Shown piece after piece: positions 55,442-64,000 of a stretch of DNA of 64,000 nucleotides. The DNA is taken from positions 1-64,000 of the forward strand of contig JAJPIT010000113.1 of NCBI GenBank assembly GCA_021324615.1, read 5' to 3'. The stretch comes from Terriglobia bacterium. GTDB taxonomy: Bacteria > Acidobacteriota > Terriglobia > Bryobacterales > Bryobacteraceae. How positions within the stretch are numbered: position 1 is the stretch's first letter; each line of letters opens with the position of its first letter. The position numbers and the translations under genes are program-made. The notes beneath the pieces were generated by a model, which saw only the letters and a list, made by a program, of their open reading frames with translations, searched no databases and had not been told where the DNA came from.

Positions 55442-56527
55442 TCAATCCACGTACACTCGCGCGACCCGGGCGTGGATGCCGCACAGCACGGCATAGGAAA
55501 TGGTCCCCGCCCAGCGCGCGATCTGCTGCGCGTCGATCGAAACCGGGCCTTCCGAGCCGAGCAGGGTCACGGCATCGCCCGCCCGCAGATCCGTATCCGT
55601 TGCATCGATGGTGGTCAGATCCATCGACACTGCGCCGACAATCGGAACCAGCTTTCCGCAGGCGATAACCTTACCGCGATTCGACAAGCGGTGCGGGATG
55701 CCGTCGGCGTAACCGGCGGCCAGCACTGCGATGCGCATGGCGCGCGGGGCGCGGTAAATTCCGCCGTAGCCGACCAGCGCCCCCGCCCCGATGTCCTTCA
55801 CCGAGAGCACGGCCGCCTTCCAGGCGAGCGCCGGCCGGACCTTCAGCGCGGCCGGCGGCGCCGGGCCCCGGCCCGGTGAGACGTAGCCGTAAATCGCATG
55901 GCCGGGACGAACCAGGTTTCCCCAGGCCTCCGTGCGCCGGTAGGCCACCGGAATGGTGCTGGAAAGATGCACGTAGGCGGGAGAAAGGCCGCGGGCCCGG
56001 AACGCCGCCAGCACCGCGGCGAATCGCGCGATCTGTTCCTCGGTCTGGCGGCTTTCATAGTTGGCCGCAGAGGCGAAATGAGTCATTAAGCCTTCAAGCG
56101 GGGCGGGCGCGGCCAGCACGGCGCGCACGATCTCGGCGGGTTCGGCGCGCGTGCCGAGCCGGCCCATGCCGCTGTCGATTTTCAGATGATAGGGCACGCG
56201 CACGGCCGCCAGATCTTCCAGGGAATGAACCACGGGAGTCAGGCCAAATGATTCCAGCGCGGCGCGGTCTTCCGGAAGAAAATCGGCCATCACCAGAATC
56301 CGCGCGGCGATTCCGGCCTGGCGCAGCGCGATTCCCTCGCCCGTATTGGAAACCGCCAGCCAGCGGACGCCCTCGGCTTCGAGCACCCGGGAAACTTCGA
56401 CGGCGCCGTGGCGGTAGGCGTCGGCCTTGACCACCGCCATGACCTCGGCGCGTCCCTCCAGCAGGCGGCAAACCGCGCGGTAATTCTCGCGGATGCGCCC
56501 CAGCGACACCTCCACCCAGCTACGCAT
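55442..56527 (-). CDS. alr: Alanine racemase
   Basis: 361 aa. The PLP lysine is Lys34 in AVVKADAYRHGA. HLKIDSGMGRLG and LVRPGHAIYGY follow, with the catalytic Tyr in VGYGGIYRAP and DLTTIDAT near the C terminus. It interconverts L- and D-alanine for peptidoglycan. The glycosyltransferase gene upstream overlaps it by 8 bases, so it is likely in one transcript with that cluster. Confidence 0.95.
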   Translation of the reverse strand: MRSWVEVSLGRIRENYRAVCRLLEGRAEVMAVVKADAYRHGAVEVSRVLEAEGVRWLAVSNTGEGIALRQAGIAARILVMADFLPEDRAALESFGLTPVVHSLEDLAAVRVPYHLKIDSGMGRLGTRAEPAEIVRAVLAAPAPLEGLMTHFASAANYESRQTEEQIARFAAVLAAFRARGLSPAYVHLSSTIPVAYRRTEAWGNLVRPGHAIYGYVSPGRGPAPPAALKVRPALAWKAAVLSVKDIGAGALVGYGGIYRAPRAMRIAVLAAGYADGIPHRLSNRGKVIACGKLVPIVGAVSMDLTTIDATDTDLRAGDAVTLLGSEGPVSIDAQQIARWAGTISYAVLCGIHARVARVYVD

Positions 56528-57617
56528 GGCGCGCCAAACCCATCAGGAGTTTTTCGTAGGCGTCGGTGACGGCGTCCCAACTGTAGCGCTCGCGCACACG
56601 ATCGGCGGCGCGCGCGCGAAGCCGATTGCGCTCGGCTTCCGGCATTTCGATCGCGCGCTGGATCTGTTCGGCGAGATCGGCGGGGCCGAACGGGATTCCC
56701 GCGCCGCCGGCGACCTCGCGATTTTCCGGGTTGTCCAAATAGAGAACGAGCGCCCCGCGGCCCATCGCCTCGATCAGCGCCGGATGTGTGCCGCCGACTT
56801 CGGTGGCGTGGATATAGGCGAAGCAGTGCGAGCCGAGCTCGCGATAGCCCTGGCCGTAGATCGCGCCCGGAATGACAATTCGCGAATCCCGCGTATCCCG
56901 AACCTGGCGGATGTACTCCGCCGCATAGGGCGCGTCTCCAATCAGCGCGAGCTTCATGGTAGTCCGCACTTTTTCGAACGCCCGCCGGACCAGTAAGGGA
57001 TTATTCTCCGGCTCCATCCGGCTGACGTAGAGAAAGTATCGCTCCGGCTCCAGGCCCAGCCGGTCTAGCGCCGCGGTGGTTTCCACTTTTCCGGTTTCGG
57101 CGCCGTAGGGAATCATGACGGACTCCCGATCGTACCGGTCGCGGTAATATCGCGCGATGTGCGCGGCATCGGTGACCAGGGCGTTCGGCATCCAGGTGGC
57201 GAGCCATTCCGAGGCGCGATACCACGCCTTCGCCGCCGCGTTCCACTTCTTTCGGTTGCGCTCCAGGCCGTCGACGTTCAGCGCGACCCCCATGGCCGCG
57301 GCGCGCGGGATCCAGGTGAAGATCGCGTTGGCCGCGTTGCAATAGAGCACCGCCTGCGGCCGCGCGGACCCCCTTGCGAACACCACATGCAGCGTCGAAA
57401 GGAAGGTGTGGGCGATGGTGTCGAGATATTTGTGGCGGAGGGTCGGCAGGTATTGCAAGGCGACGCCCCGGTATTCCGTTCCGGAGTGCCGTTGGCGGCA
57501 ATAGACCGTCACCCGGTGGCCGCGGGCGGCCAGCCGCGCCGAAAGCTCCTCCGCGAAGGTCTCAAAGCCGCCGTATCGTGCGGGAATGCCGCGCGTGCCC
57601 AGGATCGCAAAATTCAC
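56520..57617 (-). CDS. Glycosyltransferase family 4 (DUF1972 type)
   Basis: 365 aa. The N terminus MNFAILGTRGIPARYGGFETFAEELSARLAARGHRVTVYCR is the DUF1972 domain of rhamnosyl/galactosyl-type transferases. The C-terminal GT-B half has YFLYVSRMEPENNP and the nucleotide-sugar motif HATEVGGTHPALIEAMGRGALVL, with Glu residues spaced as in GT4. It is cytoplasmic or membrane-associated and likely acts in cell-surface polysaccharide assembly. It overlaps alr by 8 bases. Confidence 0.9.
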   Translation of the reverse strand: MNFAILGTRGIPARYGGFETFAEELSARLAARGHRVTVYCRQRHSGTEYRGVALQYLPTLRHKYLDTIAHTFLSTLHVVFARGSARPQAVLYCNAANAIFTWIPRAAAMGVALNVDGLERNRKKWNAAAKAWYRASEWLATWMPNALVTDAAHIARYYRDRYDRESVMIPYGAETGKVETTAALDRLGLEPERYFLYVSRMEPENNPLLVRRAFEKVRTTMKLALIGDAPYAAEYIRQVRDTRDSRIVIPGAIYGQGYRELGSHCFAYIHATEVGGTHPALIEAMGRGALVLYLDNPENREVAGGAGIPFGPADLAEQIQRAIEMPEAERNRLRARAADRVRERYSWDAVTDAYEKLLMGLARHA

Positions 57618-57647
57618 TTACTGCTTCTAATTATCCGGGTGTTTTCC

Positions 57648-58697
57648 TCATCCGCGGGCGGCGCGGGCTTTTGCCAGCCCGCGCGCGGTGGGGCGCGGCG
57701 CCGGGCGGCTCACCGGCTTATAGGAGAACCAACTGGCGATGTAATCGTCCTTCACCCGGCGGCGCTTCATGATTTCGGCTCGCTTGGCGAGCACCCGCTT
57801 CCAATTGCGCGCCAGATACACGAACGCCTTGAGCGAGGTGTGCTCGCGCAGCAGGCAGGCGCAGACTACGACGATATCGCGCACCGTAATGGAGAACCAG
57901 TTGCGGCGGTAAAGGTCGCCAGTTATGTTCTTGATGCGCATCAGGAACCGGTTCTTTACCGAGTGCATGTTGATTTCCGGCGGCAGCGCGCGGCGGTTGC
58001 CGGGCAGAACGTTGCGCACATGATAACCGCGGGCCAGCGGCGTATAGATGCACCTCCAGCCCATTAACTGCGCGCGCCAGGCGACGTCGGCATCTTCGCG
58101 GTACACAAAAAAGTCGGGATCGAAGAATTCTCCGTCGATCTGAATATCCTCGATCATCTGCCGGCGGTAGAGAGCCGCCGCTGCGGTGGCCCCGAACACG
58201 TATTCGAAATTGACGTAGTGCCCGTTGTCCACTTCCTGGCTGCCCCGGTCCAGATGCCGGAGCATCGGCGTGAAGTAGATTCCCGTAGAATCGACAAGCT
58301 GCTTCTCCGGCAGATCGAAGGTCGCGCGAATGGTGAGCAGCTTGCCGCACACGGTGCCGATCTTAGGATCCAACTGGCCCGCCTCCACCAGCGCCTGAAT
58401 GAAGTTTTTCAGCAACAAAACGTCGGGATTGAGCGTGAGGATCCACTCGCCCCGGGATAGGGAGATCGCCTGATTTTGCGCCGCCGCGAACCCGATGTTC
58501 TCGTCGTTGTAATAAATCCGGCAGCGGTCCTCGAAGCGTTCCAGAATGTCGGTGGTGCCGTCGGTGGAGGCGTTGTCGATCACCACCACCTCCAGATTGG
58601 GATACTTTTGCTCCAGGACGGATTCCAGACACCGCTTTATGAATCGGCCGCTGTTATAAGTGACGATCGTGACGGAGACTAAGTCGTTGTAGGCCAT
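57648..58697 (-). CDS. Glycosyltransferase family 2
   Basis: 349 aa. GT-A motifs are VTIVTYNSGRFIKRCLESVLEQ, VVIDNASTDGT, WILTLNPDVLL (the DxD equivalent) and DFFVYREDADVAWRAQL (catalytic ED). The tail (~290-349) is basic with an uncertain hydrophobic segment. Probably a rhamnosyl-like transferase. It is one of four similar GT2 genes in a row. Confidence 0.9.
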   Translation of the reverse strand: MAYNDLVSVTIVTYNSGRFIKRCLESVLEQKYPNLEVVVIDNASTDGTTDILERFEDRCRIYYNDENIGFAAAQNQAISLSRGEWILTLNPDVLLLKNFIQALVEAGQLDPKIGTVCGKLLTIRATFDLPEKQLVDSTGIYFTPMLRHLDRGSQEVDNGHYVNFEYVFGATAAAALYRRQMIEDIQIDGEFFDPDFFVYREDADVAWRAQLMGWRCIYTPLARGYHVRNVLPGNRRALPPEINMHSVKNRFLMRIKNITGDLYRRNWFSITVRDIVVVCACLLREHTSLKAFVYLARNWKRVLAKRAEIMKRRRVKDDYIASWFSYKPVSRPAPRPTARGLAKARAARG

Positions 58698-58706
58698 GCG
58701 AATGGT

Positions 58707-59609
58707 TTATAAATTCGGTGGTGCTACGCCCCGCCCCCTCTGCGACACAAGGCACAGCCCGGCAACACGTACAATCCTTAAACCTGCAAGGATGGGGGCC
58801 AGAGTCCGTTGTTCCCTCATCCCCGCGACCATCCGCGGGAAGGCGCTGGCCAAGACCGCCATGCAAACCGCGCGGTAACCGAAATCGCTGAAGTGCTTAG
58901 CGGCATACCTTAGAAGGCTAGCACACCAGTACACGGCGCGGCACGCCGGGGTGAGCTGGGCAATGGAATGGGCGCCGCAATGCTCGGCTTGGACGTTCGG
59001 CAGATATTCGATCCGATACCCGGCTTGCACCGCGCGGCGGCAAAAATCGACATCTTCGAACCAGATCGGGTGGAATTTTTCGTCGAAGCCGCCGAGTTTT
59101 TCCCAGACATCCCGGCGGAACATCAAAAAAGCCCCCGCCGGCTGTTCCACCGCGCCCGGCTGATCGAGCGGGCGGTCCAGATAGCGGTATCTTCGATTTA
59201 CCGGATTCGCCGGCCACAGGCGGTTGAGCCCGAAAAGCTCGAAGATCAGCGAAACGGGCGTCGGAAACCGGCGGATGGTGAAGCCGGCTTGCACCCGCCC
59301 GCCGCGGCCGACCAGTTGTCCTGCGGCGAGGCCGTGAGCGCGGCTGGCCTCCACCAGCCCGTCAACCGGAGTGAGCAGAGCAACGTCAGGATTAAGAAGC
59401 AAAAAAAATTCGGAGTCGCTGGCGCGAACGCCCTGATTCACGGCCGCGGCGAATCCGCGGTTTTGAGAATTAGCGATGCGCCGCGCCCCGGCCTGCTGAA
59501 GGGTCTGGTCCTGCGATGCGTTATCGATCACCAGCGGCGCGACGGAAGGGGCCATGTCAGCCAAGCTCTCCAGGCAGCGTCGGATGACCCGCGCGGAGTT
59601 GTGCGTCAC
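58707..59609 (-). CDS. Glycosyltransferase family 2, start uncertain
   Basis: 300 aa from GTG 59609. GT-A features are VIDNASQDQT, FFLLLNPDVALL and HPIWFEDVDFCRRAV. In-frame codons before the GTG translate as LLSVTAII, the missing first strand of the fold, but there is no ATG, GTG or TTG before the stop at 59652-59654. A CTG (59630) may be used, or the gene may be slightly damaged. It overlaps the 3' end of the upstream GT2 by a few bases depending on the true start. Confidence 0.8.
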   Translation of the reverse strand: MTHNSARVIRRCLESLADMAPSVAPLVIDNASQDQTLQQAGARRIANSQNRGFAAAVNQGVRASDSEFFLLLNPDVALLTPVDGLVEASRAHGLAAGQLVGRGGRVQAGFTIRRFPTPVSLIFELFGLNRLWPANPVNRRYRYLDRPLDQPGAVEQPAGAFLMFRRDVWEKLGGFDEKFHPIWFEDVDFCRRAVQAGYRIEYLPNVQAEHCGAHSIAQLTPACRAVYWCASLLRYAAKHFSDFGYRAVCMAVLASAFPRMVAGMREQRTLAPILAGLRIVRVAGLCLVSQRGRGVAPPNL

Positions 59610-59611
59610 AA

Positions 59612-60583
59612 TTATCGCCGTAACAGACAGAAGTAGACCCTCCAGTAACGGTCACAACCGGTCTGTTGTTGTATCTCAAAAATGTTACGCTCACTGGCCT
59701 TGATGATGGTGTGAAGCCGGTCCTGAGATGAGCCGCCTGGTTTCCCCTCGATCCCCTTCGCGTCTTTTAAGCCGCGGAGTTTGCCCCGGAGCCACCCGTA
59801 ACCCGCTCCGTGGCGAACCGCCAGCGCTCCCCAGAGCAACTGCCCTGCCACAATCCGCCACAGCGATTCGCCGCGGAAGTACTTTGCCGCCAATAACACC
59901 TGATTCCGGGACAGGAAGAACACCGTGTCGGAATTCCACGCCCCCAGCGTGGCGCTGCCCTGGTGCCGCGCCACGCAGTCCGGCAGATACACGCCGCTTC
60001 GCCCGGCGGCGGCGCAGCGAAGCCCGAAGTCGATATCTTCGTAGTAGGATCCAAACCGCTCGTCGAGCAGTCCGATCTCCTCGAACAGCCGCCGCCGGAA
60101 CACCGCCGCGGTCATGGGCGCGAAGCGGATGACGCGCGGCTGATTCCAAAAAGCGGAATCGGGCTTTCCCGCTCCGCCGCGGTAGGGGCAGGCGGCCCGC
60201 GAAATTTCATCGAAGGCGCCGTCGATCCGGGAGGGATCCGAGGCCCGCAGAATCTTCCCGGTGGCGAAGGATGCGTTTCCCATGCCGGCCAGCATTCGGT
60301 CCAGCCATTCGCGATCGAGTGTCACGTCATTGTTCAGGATCGCCACCACATCGGCGCGCGCGGCTTCGATCCCGCGATTTGCCGCCGCCGCGAAGCCCAG
60401 ATTGCGCCCCAGCCGCAGCACCCTCGCGCCGGCCGATTGGGCGAACTCCGCCGAGCCGTCCGTGGAGCCGTTATCGGCGACGATCCACTCATCGAACGGC
60501 CGCGTCTGCGCCTGGAGGCTGGCGGCCAGCTCGCGCAGCAGATCGATGCGGTTCCAGTGCGGAACGACGGCGGCGGCGATCAT
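59612..60583 (-). CDS. Glycosyltransferase family 2
   Basis: 323 aa. MIAAAVVPHWNRIDLLRELAASL, WIVADNGSTDGS, VVAILNNDVTLDREW and GSYYEDIDFGLRCAAAG are GT-A motifs. A hydrophobic amphipathic stretch (SLWRIVAGQLLWGALAV) and the tail IKASERNIFEIQQQTG...YWRVYF are shared with membrane-associated GT2 enzymes. It begins 1 base after the next gene's stop. Confidence 0.9.
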   Translation of the reverse strand: MIAAAVVPHWNRIDLLRELAASLQAQTRPFDEWIVADNGSTDGSAEFAQSAGARVLRLGRNLGFAAAANRGIEAARADVVAILNNDVTLDREWLDRMLAGMGNASFATGKILRASDPSRIDGAFDEISRAACPYRGGAGKPDSAFWNQPRVIRFAPMTAAVFRRRLFEEIGLLDERFGSYYEDIDFGLRCAAAGRSGVYLPDCVARHQGSATLGAWNSDTVFFLSRNQVLLAAKYFRGESLWRIVAGQLLWGALAVRHGAGYGWLRGKLRGLKDAKGIEGKPGGSSQDRLHTIIKASERNIFEIQQQTGCDRYWRVYFCLLRR

Positions 60584-60584
60584 G

Positions 60585-61256
60585 TCAGGTGAACCGCTTT
60601 TTCACGAGAAACCAGAGATTGTAGAATCCGTCGCGCCACGGATTCAGTTTGATCTCTCCCAGCCGTGAGGTATATAAAATCGAGATCTCGGCGAAGCGAA
60701 GGCGGTTGCTTTTGAGCGCCTCGATCTTGATCTCCTCGGAAAACGCCATGCCGTCGGAGACCAGCTTCATGCCCTTCAGAATCGAGCGGCGAAACACCCA
60801 CATGCCCGACTGCGAATCGCGGACCCAGCGGAAATAGAGCGCCGACATCGCCAGTGATAAAATCAGGTTCCCGAGTTTATGTTTGAAGCTCATCGCCCGC
60901 GGATCGCGCACCGGAAACCGCGAGGCGTTCAGAAAATCGACATCCAGATGAAGAAACGCTTCGAGCAGATAGGAAATCGCGTCGGGCGGATAGCTGTGAT
61001 CGCCGTCCAGCGTCACGATCAGATCGCCGGTGGCCCGTGCGAATCCGGTCTTGTAGCTGCGTCCATAGCCGCGCACGTCTTCACGGATGACCTGGGCGCC
61101 CAGACTTCGGGCGACCTCGGAGGTGCGGTCGGTCGAGCCGTTATCGACCACGATGACCTGATCGACAAATTCGGGCATTCGTTTCAGCACCGACTCGATT
61201 CCCTGTTCTTCGTTCAGGCAGGGAATGATGACGGTGATGCGCTGGCCTTTATACAT
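60585..61256 (-). CDS. Polyprenyl-phosphate glycosyltransferase-like GT2
   Basis: About 223 aa from ATG 61256 (an upstream in-frame start adds 8 residues). ITVIIPCLNEEQGIESVLKRMP, VIVVDNGSTDRT, LIVTLDGDHSYPPDAI and SQSGMWVFRRSIL fit the DPM1/GtrB-like class that charges undecaprenyl phosphate with a sugar or acts on lipid-linked sugars. No membrane helices are predicted, unlike GtrB. It heads the minus-strand glycosyltransferase run. Confidence 0.88.
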   Translation of the reverse strand: MYKGQRITVIIPCLNEEQGIESVLKRMPEFVDQVIVVDNGSTDRTSEVARSLGAQVIREDVRGYGRSYKTGFARATGDLIVTLDGDHSYPPDAISYLLEAFLHLDVDFLNASRFPVRDPRAMSFKHKLGNLILSLAMSALYFRWVRDSQSGMWVFRRSILKGMKLVSDGMAFSEEIKIEALKSNRLRFAEISILYTSRLGEIKLNPWRDGFYNLWFLVKKRFT

Positions 61257-61308
61257 CGCGCGGAAACAAATCCATAGCATAGCGTGCCGGACGTGTATGA
61301 TGAATTCT

Positions 61309-61764
61309 ATGAAGTTGCTTCCCGCTTTGATGATTGCGGCGCTGGGCGCGCAGGCGGCGGCGATCGGCGAGGTGAAGACGGTGTACCTGCTGCCGATGTC
61401 CAGCTCGCTCGATCAGTACCTGGCCACTCACCTGACCTCCGGCAATGTTTTGCAGGTGGTGACCGATCCCAAGAAAGCCGACGCGATTCTGTGCGACCGC
61501 ATCGGCGCGGCGCTCGACGACAAGCTGAATGAGCTTTACGGCAATGCCAATGCCGCGCCGGACTCCAAGAATCTGATGGACGCTCCGCGGCCGGTGGTGC
61601 AGGCGATTTCCCACGCGCGCGGGACCATCTTTCTGATCGATCGGAAAACGCGCAACGTGCTGTGGAGCGTCTATGATCCGCCGAAGACCACCTCGCCCGG
61701 CGATCTGAACCGCACCGCCGAAAAGATCAGCGCCCGGCTGGCCAAGGATCTAAAGGCCAAATAG
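61309..61764 (+). CDS. Small exported protein, unknown function
   Basis: About 151 aa from ATG 61309; ATGs at 61297 and 61300 are alternatives. A signal peptide (MKLLPALMIAALGAQAAA) precedes a soluble domain with VYLLPMSSSLDQYLATHL, DPKKADAILCDRIG, and GTIFLIDRKTRNVLWSVYDPP. The shape suggests a small alpha/beta exported protein. I recognise no family. It ends 2 bases before the HD-domain gene. Confidence 0.6.
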   Translation: MKLLPALMIAALGAQAAAIGEVKTVYLLPMSSSLDQYLATHLTSGNVLQVVTDPKKADAILCDRIGAALDDKLNELYGNANAAPDSKNLMDAPRPVVQAISHARGTIFLIDRKTRNVLWSVYDPPKTTSPGDLNRTAEKISARLAKDLKAK

Positions 61765-61766
61765 GC

Positions 61767-62336
61767 GTGCTGACGGCGCGCTTTGAGGACGCCCTGGTCT
61801 ACGCCGCCCGCCTGCACGCGGCGCAGAAGCGCAAGGGATCCACGATTCCCTATATCTCGCATCTGCTGGGCGTCGCCTCGCTGGTGCTTGAATACGGCGG
61901 CGGAGAGGACGAAGCGATCGCCGGGTTGTTGCACGATGCGGTGGAGGATCAGGGCGGCGCGCGGGCCCGCTCCGGGATTTTGAAGCGATTCGGGCCGCGG
62001 GTCACCGCGATCGTCGATGGCTGCACGGATACGGATCAGGAGCCGAGGCCTCCCTGGCGGCCGCGCAAGGAGCGCTTTTTGAGGGAATTGCGCGCCGCGC
62101 CGGGGGAGGTGCGGCTGGTGGTTGCCTGTGACAAGCTGCACAATGCGCGGGCCATGGCTCGGGATTATCGAGTCTGCGGCGAAGCGGTCTGGTCGCGCTT
62201 CACCGGCGGGCGGGAAGGAACGCTGTGGTATTATCGCGCGCTGGTGGAAGTGCTGAGCGATCCTCCGGCGCCTCCGGCCGAGGAGCTGGCCCGGGCGGTG
62301 AGCGAGCTGGAGTCGCTGGCGGCGCCGTCACCCTAG
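61767..62336 (+). CDS. HD-domain phosphohydrolase (SpoT/MESH1-like)
   Basis: 189 aa, GTG start. ALVYAARLHAAQKRKGSTIPYISHLLGVASLV and IAGLLHDAVEDQGG carry the His and HD metal residues of the (p)ppGpp hydrolase-like HD family, and VACDKLHNARAMARD is its second motif. It lacks a synthetase domain, so it could degrade (p)ppGpp or a related nucleotide. Follows the small exported protein closely. Confidence 0.85.
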   Translation: MLTARFEDALVYAARLHAAQKRKGSTIPYISHLLGVASLVLEYGGGEDEAIAGLLHDAVEDQGGARARSGILKRFGPRVTAIVDGCTDTDQEPRPPWRPRKERFLRELRAAPGEVRLVVACDKLHNARAMARDYRVCGEAVWSRFTGGREGTLWYYRALVEVLSDPPAPPAEELARAVSELESLAAPSP

Positions 62337-64000
62337 CGGAGGATTCCGCTTCTCCCCCGCATGCGTTCGAGTTCCCGGCGGTACGATTCGATGAGTTTCG
62401 CCGTCATCGCCCGCATGTCTCGCGTGGCCGCCACGTGGGCACGGGCGCGGCGCGCCAGTTCCGCGGCTTTGTCGGGATGCTGGAGGAGTCCGATCACACG
62501 CCCGGCGAATCCCTCCGGATCGTCGGCCAGGGCGCAGATCTCGCCATCTTCCGCCGCCAGGCCTTCGGCGCCGAGCCGGGTGGAGACGACGGGAATTCCG
62601 GCGGCGAAAGCCTCCAGCAGCTTCACCCGGACGCCGGATCCGCTGAGAATCGGGCAGACGAATACGGAGTAGCGCGCAAGGGGCTCGCGCACGTCTTCGA
62701 CGAAACCGATCAGCTCCACCGCTTCGGAGCCGGGGAGCGAATGCCGCGGCGGAGGATCGCTGCCGATGACCACCAGCCGCGCGCGGGGCTCCGCCGCCCG
62801 GATTTTCGGCAGCACGCGCTTTAGGAACCAGTCGAGCGCCTCCACGTTCGGCAGATGCCGGAAGCTGCCCAGAAACAGCATGGTGAACGGCTCGCGGCCG
62901 GAGGGGCGGAATTCGTAGCGCGAGGTGTCGATGCCGGCGCGGAATTGCCAGTCGATCCGGCCGCGAAGCTCCGGCAAAAACGATTCCAGGTAATCCGCGT
63001 TTTCCTTGCTGCAAACCTGGACCCGGTCCGGGCGCGTCAGCATGCGCAGCTCGTAGCGGATCGCGCGCAGATACTCCCAGCAGGCCTGGAGCCTTTCGCC
63101 GGGCGATTTGATGAAGGGAAGCCGGCGGGCGATCGATTGGAAGTAGACGTCGTGCTCGAACAGAATGCTGGGGATGCGGCGGAAACGGCCGGCGTACTGG
63201 CCGAGCACGGTGTATTCAAGCTGCAAAACGTCGATCCGCTTCAGGTAGATCTGGCGGTGAATAAGCCAGGCGAGATCGCGGGTGCGGAATTCGCGCACCG
63301 CGTGCGGCTCCGGCGATCCGATCGCCTTTTGCCGGGGCTCGGTTCGAACGACATATTCGACGGAAGCACAGATTTGTTCGAGCTCGGCGTGTGCTTCCTG
63401 CTCGCGCGCGTAATCGAGCAGGACGATCAGATGCAGTTCGCATAAACGGGCCAGCTCGCGCACGGTTTGATACATGAACACGCCGCCGCCATGAGTCGGC
63501 GGGCAGATCGGGTAAGGCGAAACGAAAAGGACGCGCAGCGGTTCGGGATCCAGGCGCGCGAAGGTGTCGCGAAAATGCCCGCCAAGCGGCCGGCGAAAAG
63601 CTTCGGTATCAGAGATGACGGCGAGCGATCGCGCGCGGGCGCGGGAGCGGATCGCCCGCGGGAGCTGGAGTGCGGCGCGCGCGATGGCGGCGAAATTCGA
63701 GCGCTCCGGCGAATCCCCGGCGATCCAACTGACCATCGAGGTCGACCAGATAAAGAAGAAATGGGAAAGCAGCCGCGCCGGTTCATGGATGTTTTTCCAG
63801 GCGAACAAAATGAAGTTTTTTTTGAGGACCGATTGAATATAGGCGTCGCGGAAGCGGCGGCCGATGGTGCCGCGATGCTCGTGATAGACGACGCTCGCCG
63901 GCTGATACAGAACCTTCCAGCCGCGCTTCCAGGCGAGATATCCGAGGTCGGTGTCTTCCAGATAAAAAGGCCGCAGCAGTTCGTCGAAGCCGCCGAGGGA
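62333..64000 (-). CDS. Two-domain glycosyltransferase (GT2-GT4 fusion), 5' end beyond window
   Basis: The frame is open from the window edge (64000) without a stop, so about 555 residues are visible and the start lies outside. Residues nearest the edge (FDELLRPFYLEDTDLGYLAWKRGWKVLYQP) are the C-terminal part of a GT2 domain with its ED motif. After ~100 linker residues comes a GT4 domain: RVLFVSPYPICPPTHGGGVFMYQTVREL, FLGSFRHLPNVEALDWF, and FVCPILSGSGVRVKLLEAFAAGIPVVST. A start at 63808 (TTG) would cut the protein inside a conserved block and is rejected. It likely adds sugars to a surface polysaccharide. Confidence 0.9.
   Translation of the reverse strand, partial: SLGGFDELLRPFYLEDTDLGYLAWKRGWKVLYQPASVVYHEHRGTIGRRFRDAYIQSVLKKNFILFAWKNIHEPARLLSHFFFIWSTSMVSWIAGDSPERSNFAAIARAALQLPRAIRSRARARSLAVISDTEAFRRPLGGHFRDTFARLDPEPLRVLFVSPYPICPPTHGGGVFMYQTVRELARLCELHLIVLLDYAREQEAHAELEQICASVEYVVRTEPRQKAIGSPEPHAVREFRTRDLAWLIHRQIYLKRIDVLQLEYTVLGQYAGRFRRIPSILFEHDVYFQSIARRLPFIKSPGERLQACWEYLRAIRYELRMLTRPDRVQVCSKENADYLESFLPELRGRIDWQFRAGIDTSRYEFRPSGREPFTMLFLGSFRHLPNVEALDWFLKRVLPKIRAAEPRARLVVIGSDPPPRHSLPGSEAVELIGFVEDVREPLARYSVFVCPILSGSGVRVKLLEAFAAGIPVVSTRLGAEGLAAEDGEICALADDPEGFAGRVIGLLQHPDKAAELARRARAHVAATRDMRAMTAKLIESYRRELERMRGRSGILR

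Noticed and set aside
63806-63808. TTG 63808 as the start of the last glycosyltransferase
   Set aside because: The same frame stays open to the window edge and encodes a recognisable GT2 tail, so the gene begins further upstream.

Overview
This high-GC window (strand-mixed, densely packed, many 4-base ATGA/GTGA overlaps) reads as a chromosomal segment of an Acidobacteriota member, most likely near Bryobacterales/Solibacteres. That placement is inferred from content: an ADOP-type duplicated permease, a PEP-CTERM protein, Ycf48/BNR secreted proteins, DUF6677-like membrane proteins, TadE/TadG-type genes and a long hopanoid operon. It could not be tested by search. No prophage, integrase, IS transposase, rRNA or CRISPR array was seen.

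Layout. 1-13.5 kb: HAD phosphatase and methyltransferase pair, Ycf48-like protein, methylmalonyl-CoA mutase large subunit, ADOP permease, ispD-ispF with a terminator, PEP-CTERM protein, fatty acid hydroxylase, DUF2461 protein, APC transporter. 13.6-17.3 kb: a beta-hydroxyacid dehydrogenase, then a promoter and structured leader ahead of dxr, then rseP carrying a frameshift. 17.3-24.4 kb: M28 peptidase, a structured-RNA candidate and a palindrome ahead of two TadE-like genes, a TadG/VWA gene and a thioredoxin-fold protein without its cysteines, then a GAF/Ycf48-like pair. 24.5-33.9 kb: recA, an amidase with a tiny GatC/AtzG-like partner, acyl-CoA dehydrogenase, a hybrid kinase without a sensor domain, an NsrR-like regulator overlapping a CxxCH heme protein under a near-consensus NsrR operator, and an FAD-linked oxidase. 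34.1-44.6 kb: a continuous hopanoid operon, ispH-shc-hpnH-hpnA-hpnG-adh-adh-hpnC-hpnD-oxidoreductase. 44.6-48.4 kb: small membrane proteins, MscS channel, ABC ATPase with HlyD adaptor, tRNA-Gly(GCC). 48.5-54 kb: dnaA-dnaN-gyrB with DnaA boxes, so the replication origin is probably here. 54-64 kb: a secreted protein, a decayed nucleotidyltransferase module with an inverted repeat, alr, and a glycosyltransferase cluster ending in a GT2-GT4 fusion cut by the window edge.

How it fits together. Four MEP-pathway genes (ispD, ispF, dxr, ispH) lie within 28 kb and feed the hopanoid operon, which makes squalene precursors (HpnC, HpnD), cyclises squalene (Shc) and builds the C35 side chain (HpnH, HpnG). 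Neither hpnE nor the aminotransferase hpnO is present. Two zinc dehydrogenases sit where an enzyme for the unassigned aldehyde-to-bacteriohopanetetrol step might be expected. The most interesting possible new system is the NsrR-like regulator and its overlapping mono-heme protein: an operator matching 20 of 22 recalled NsrR consensus positions covers the promoter and start codon, which predicts a nitric-oxide-responsive unit.
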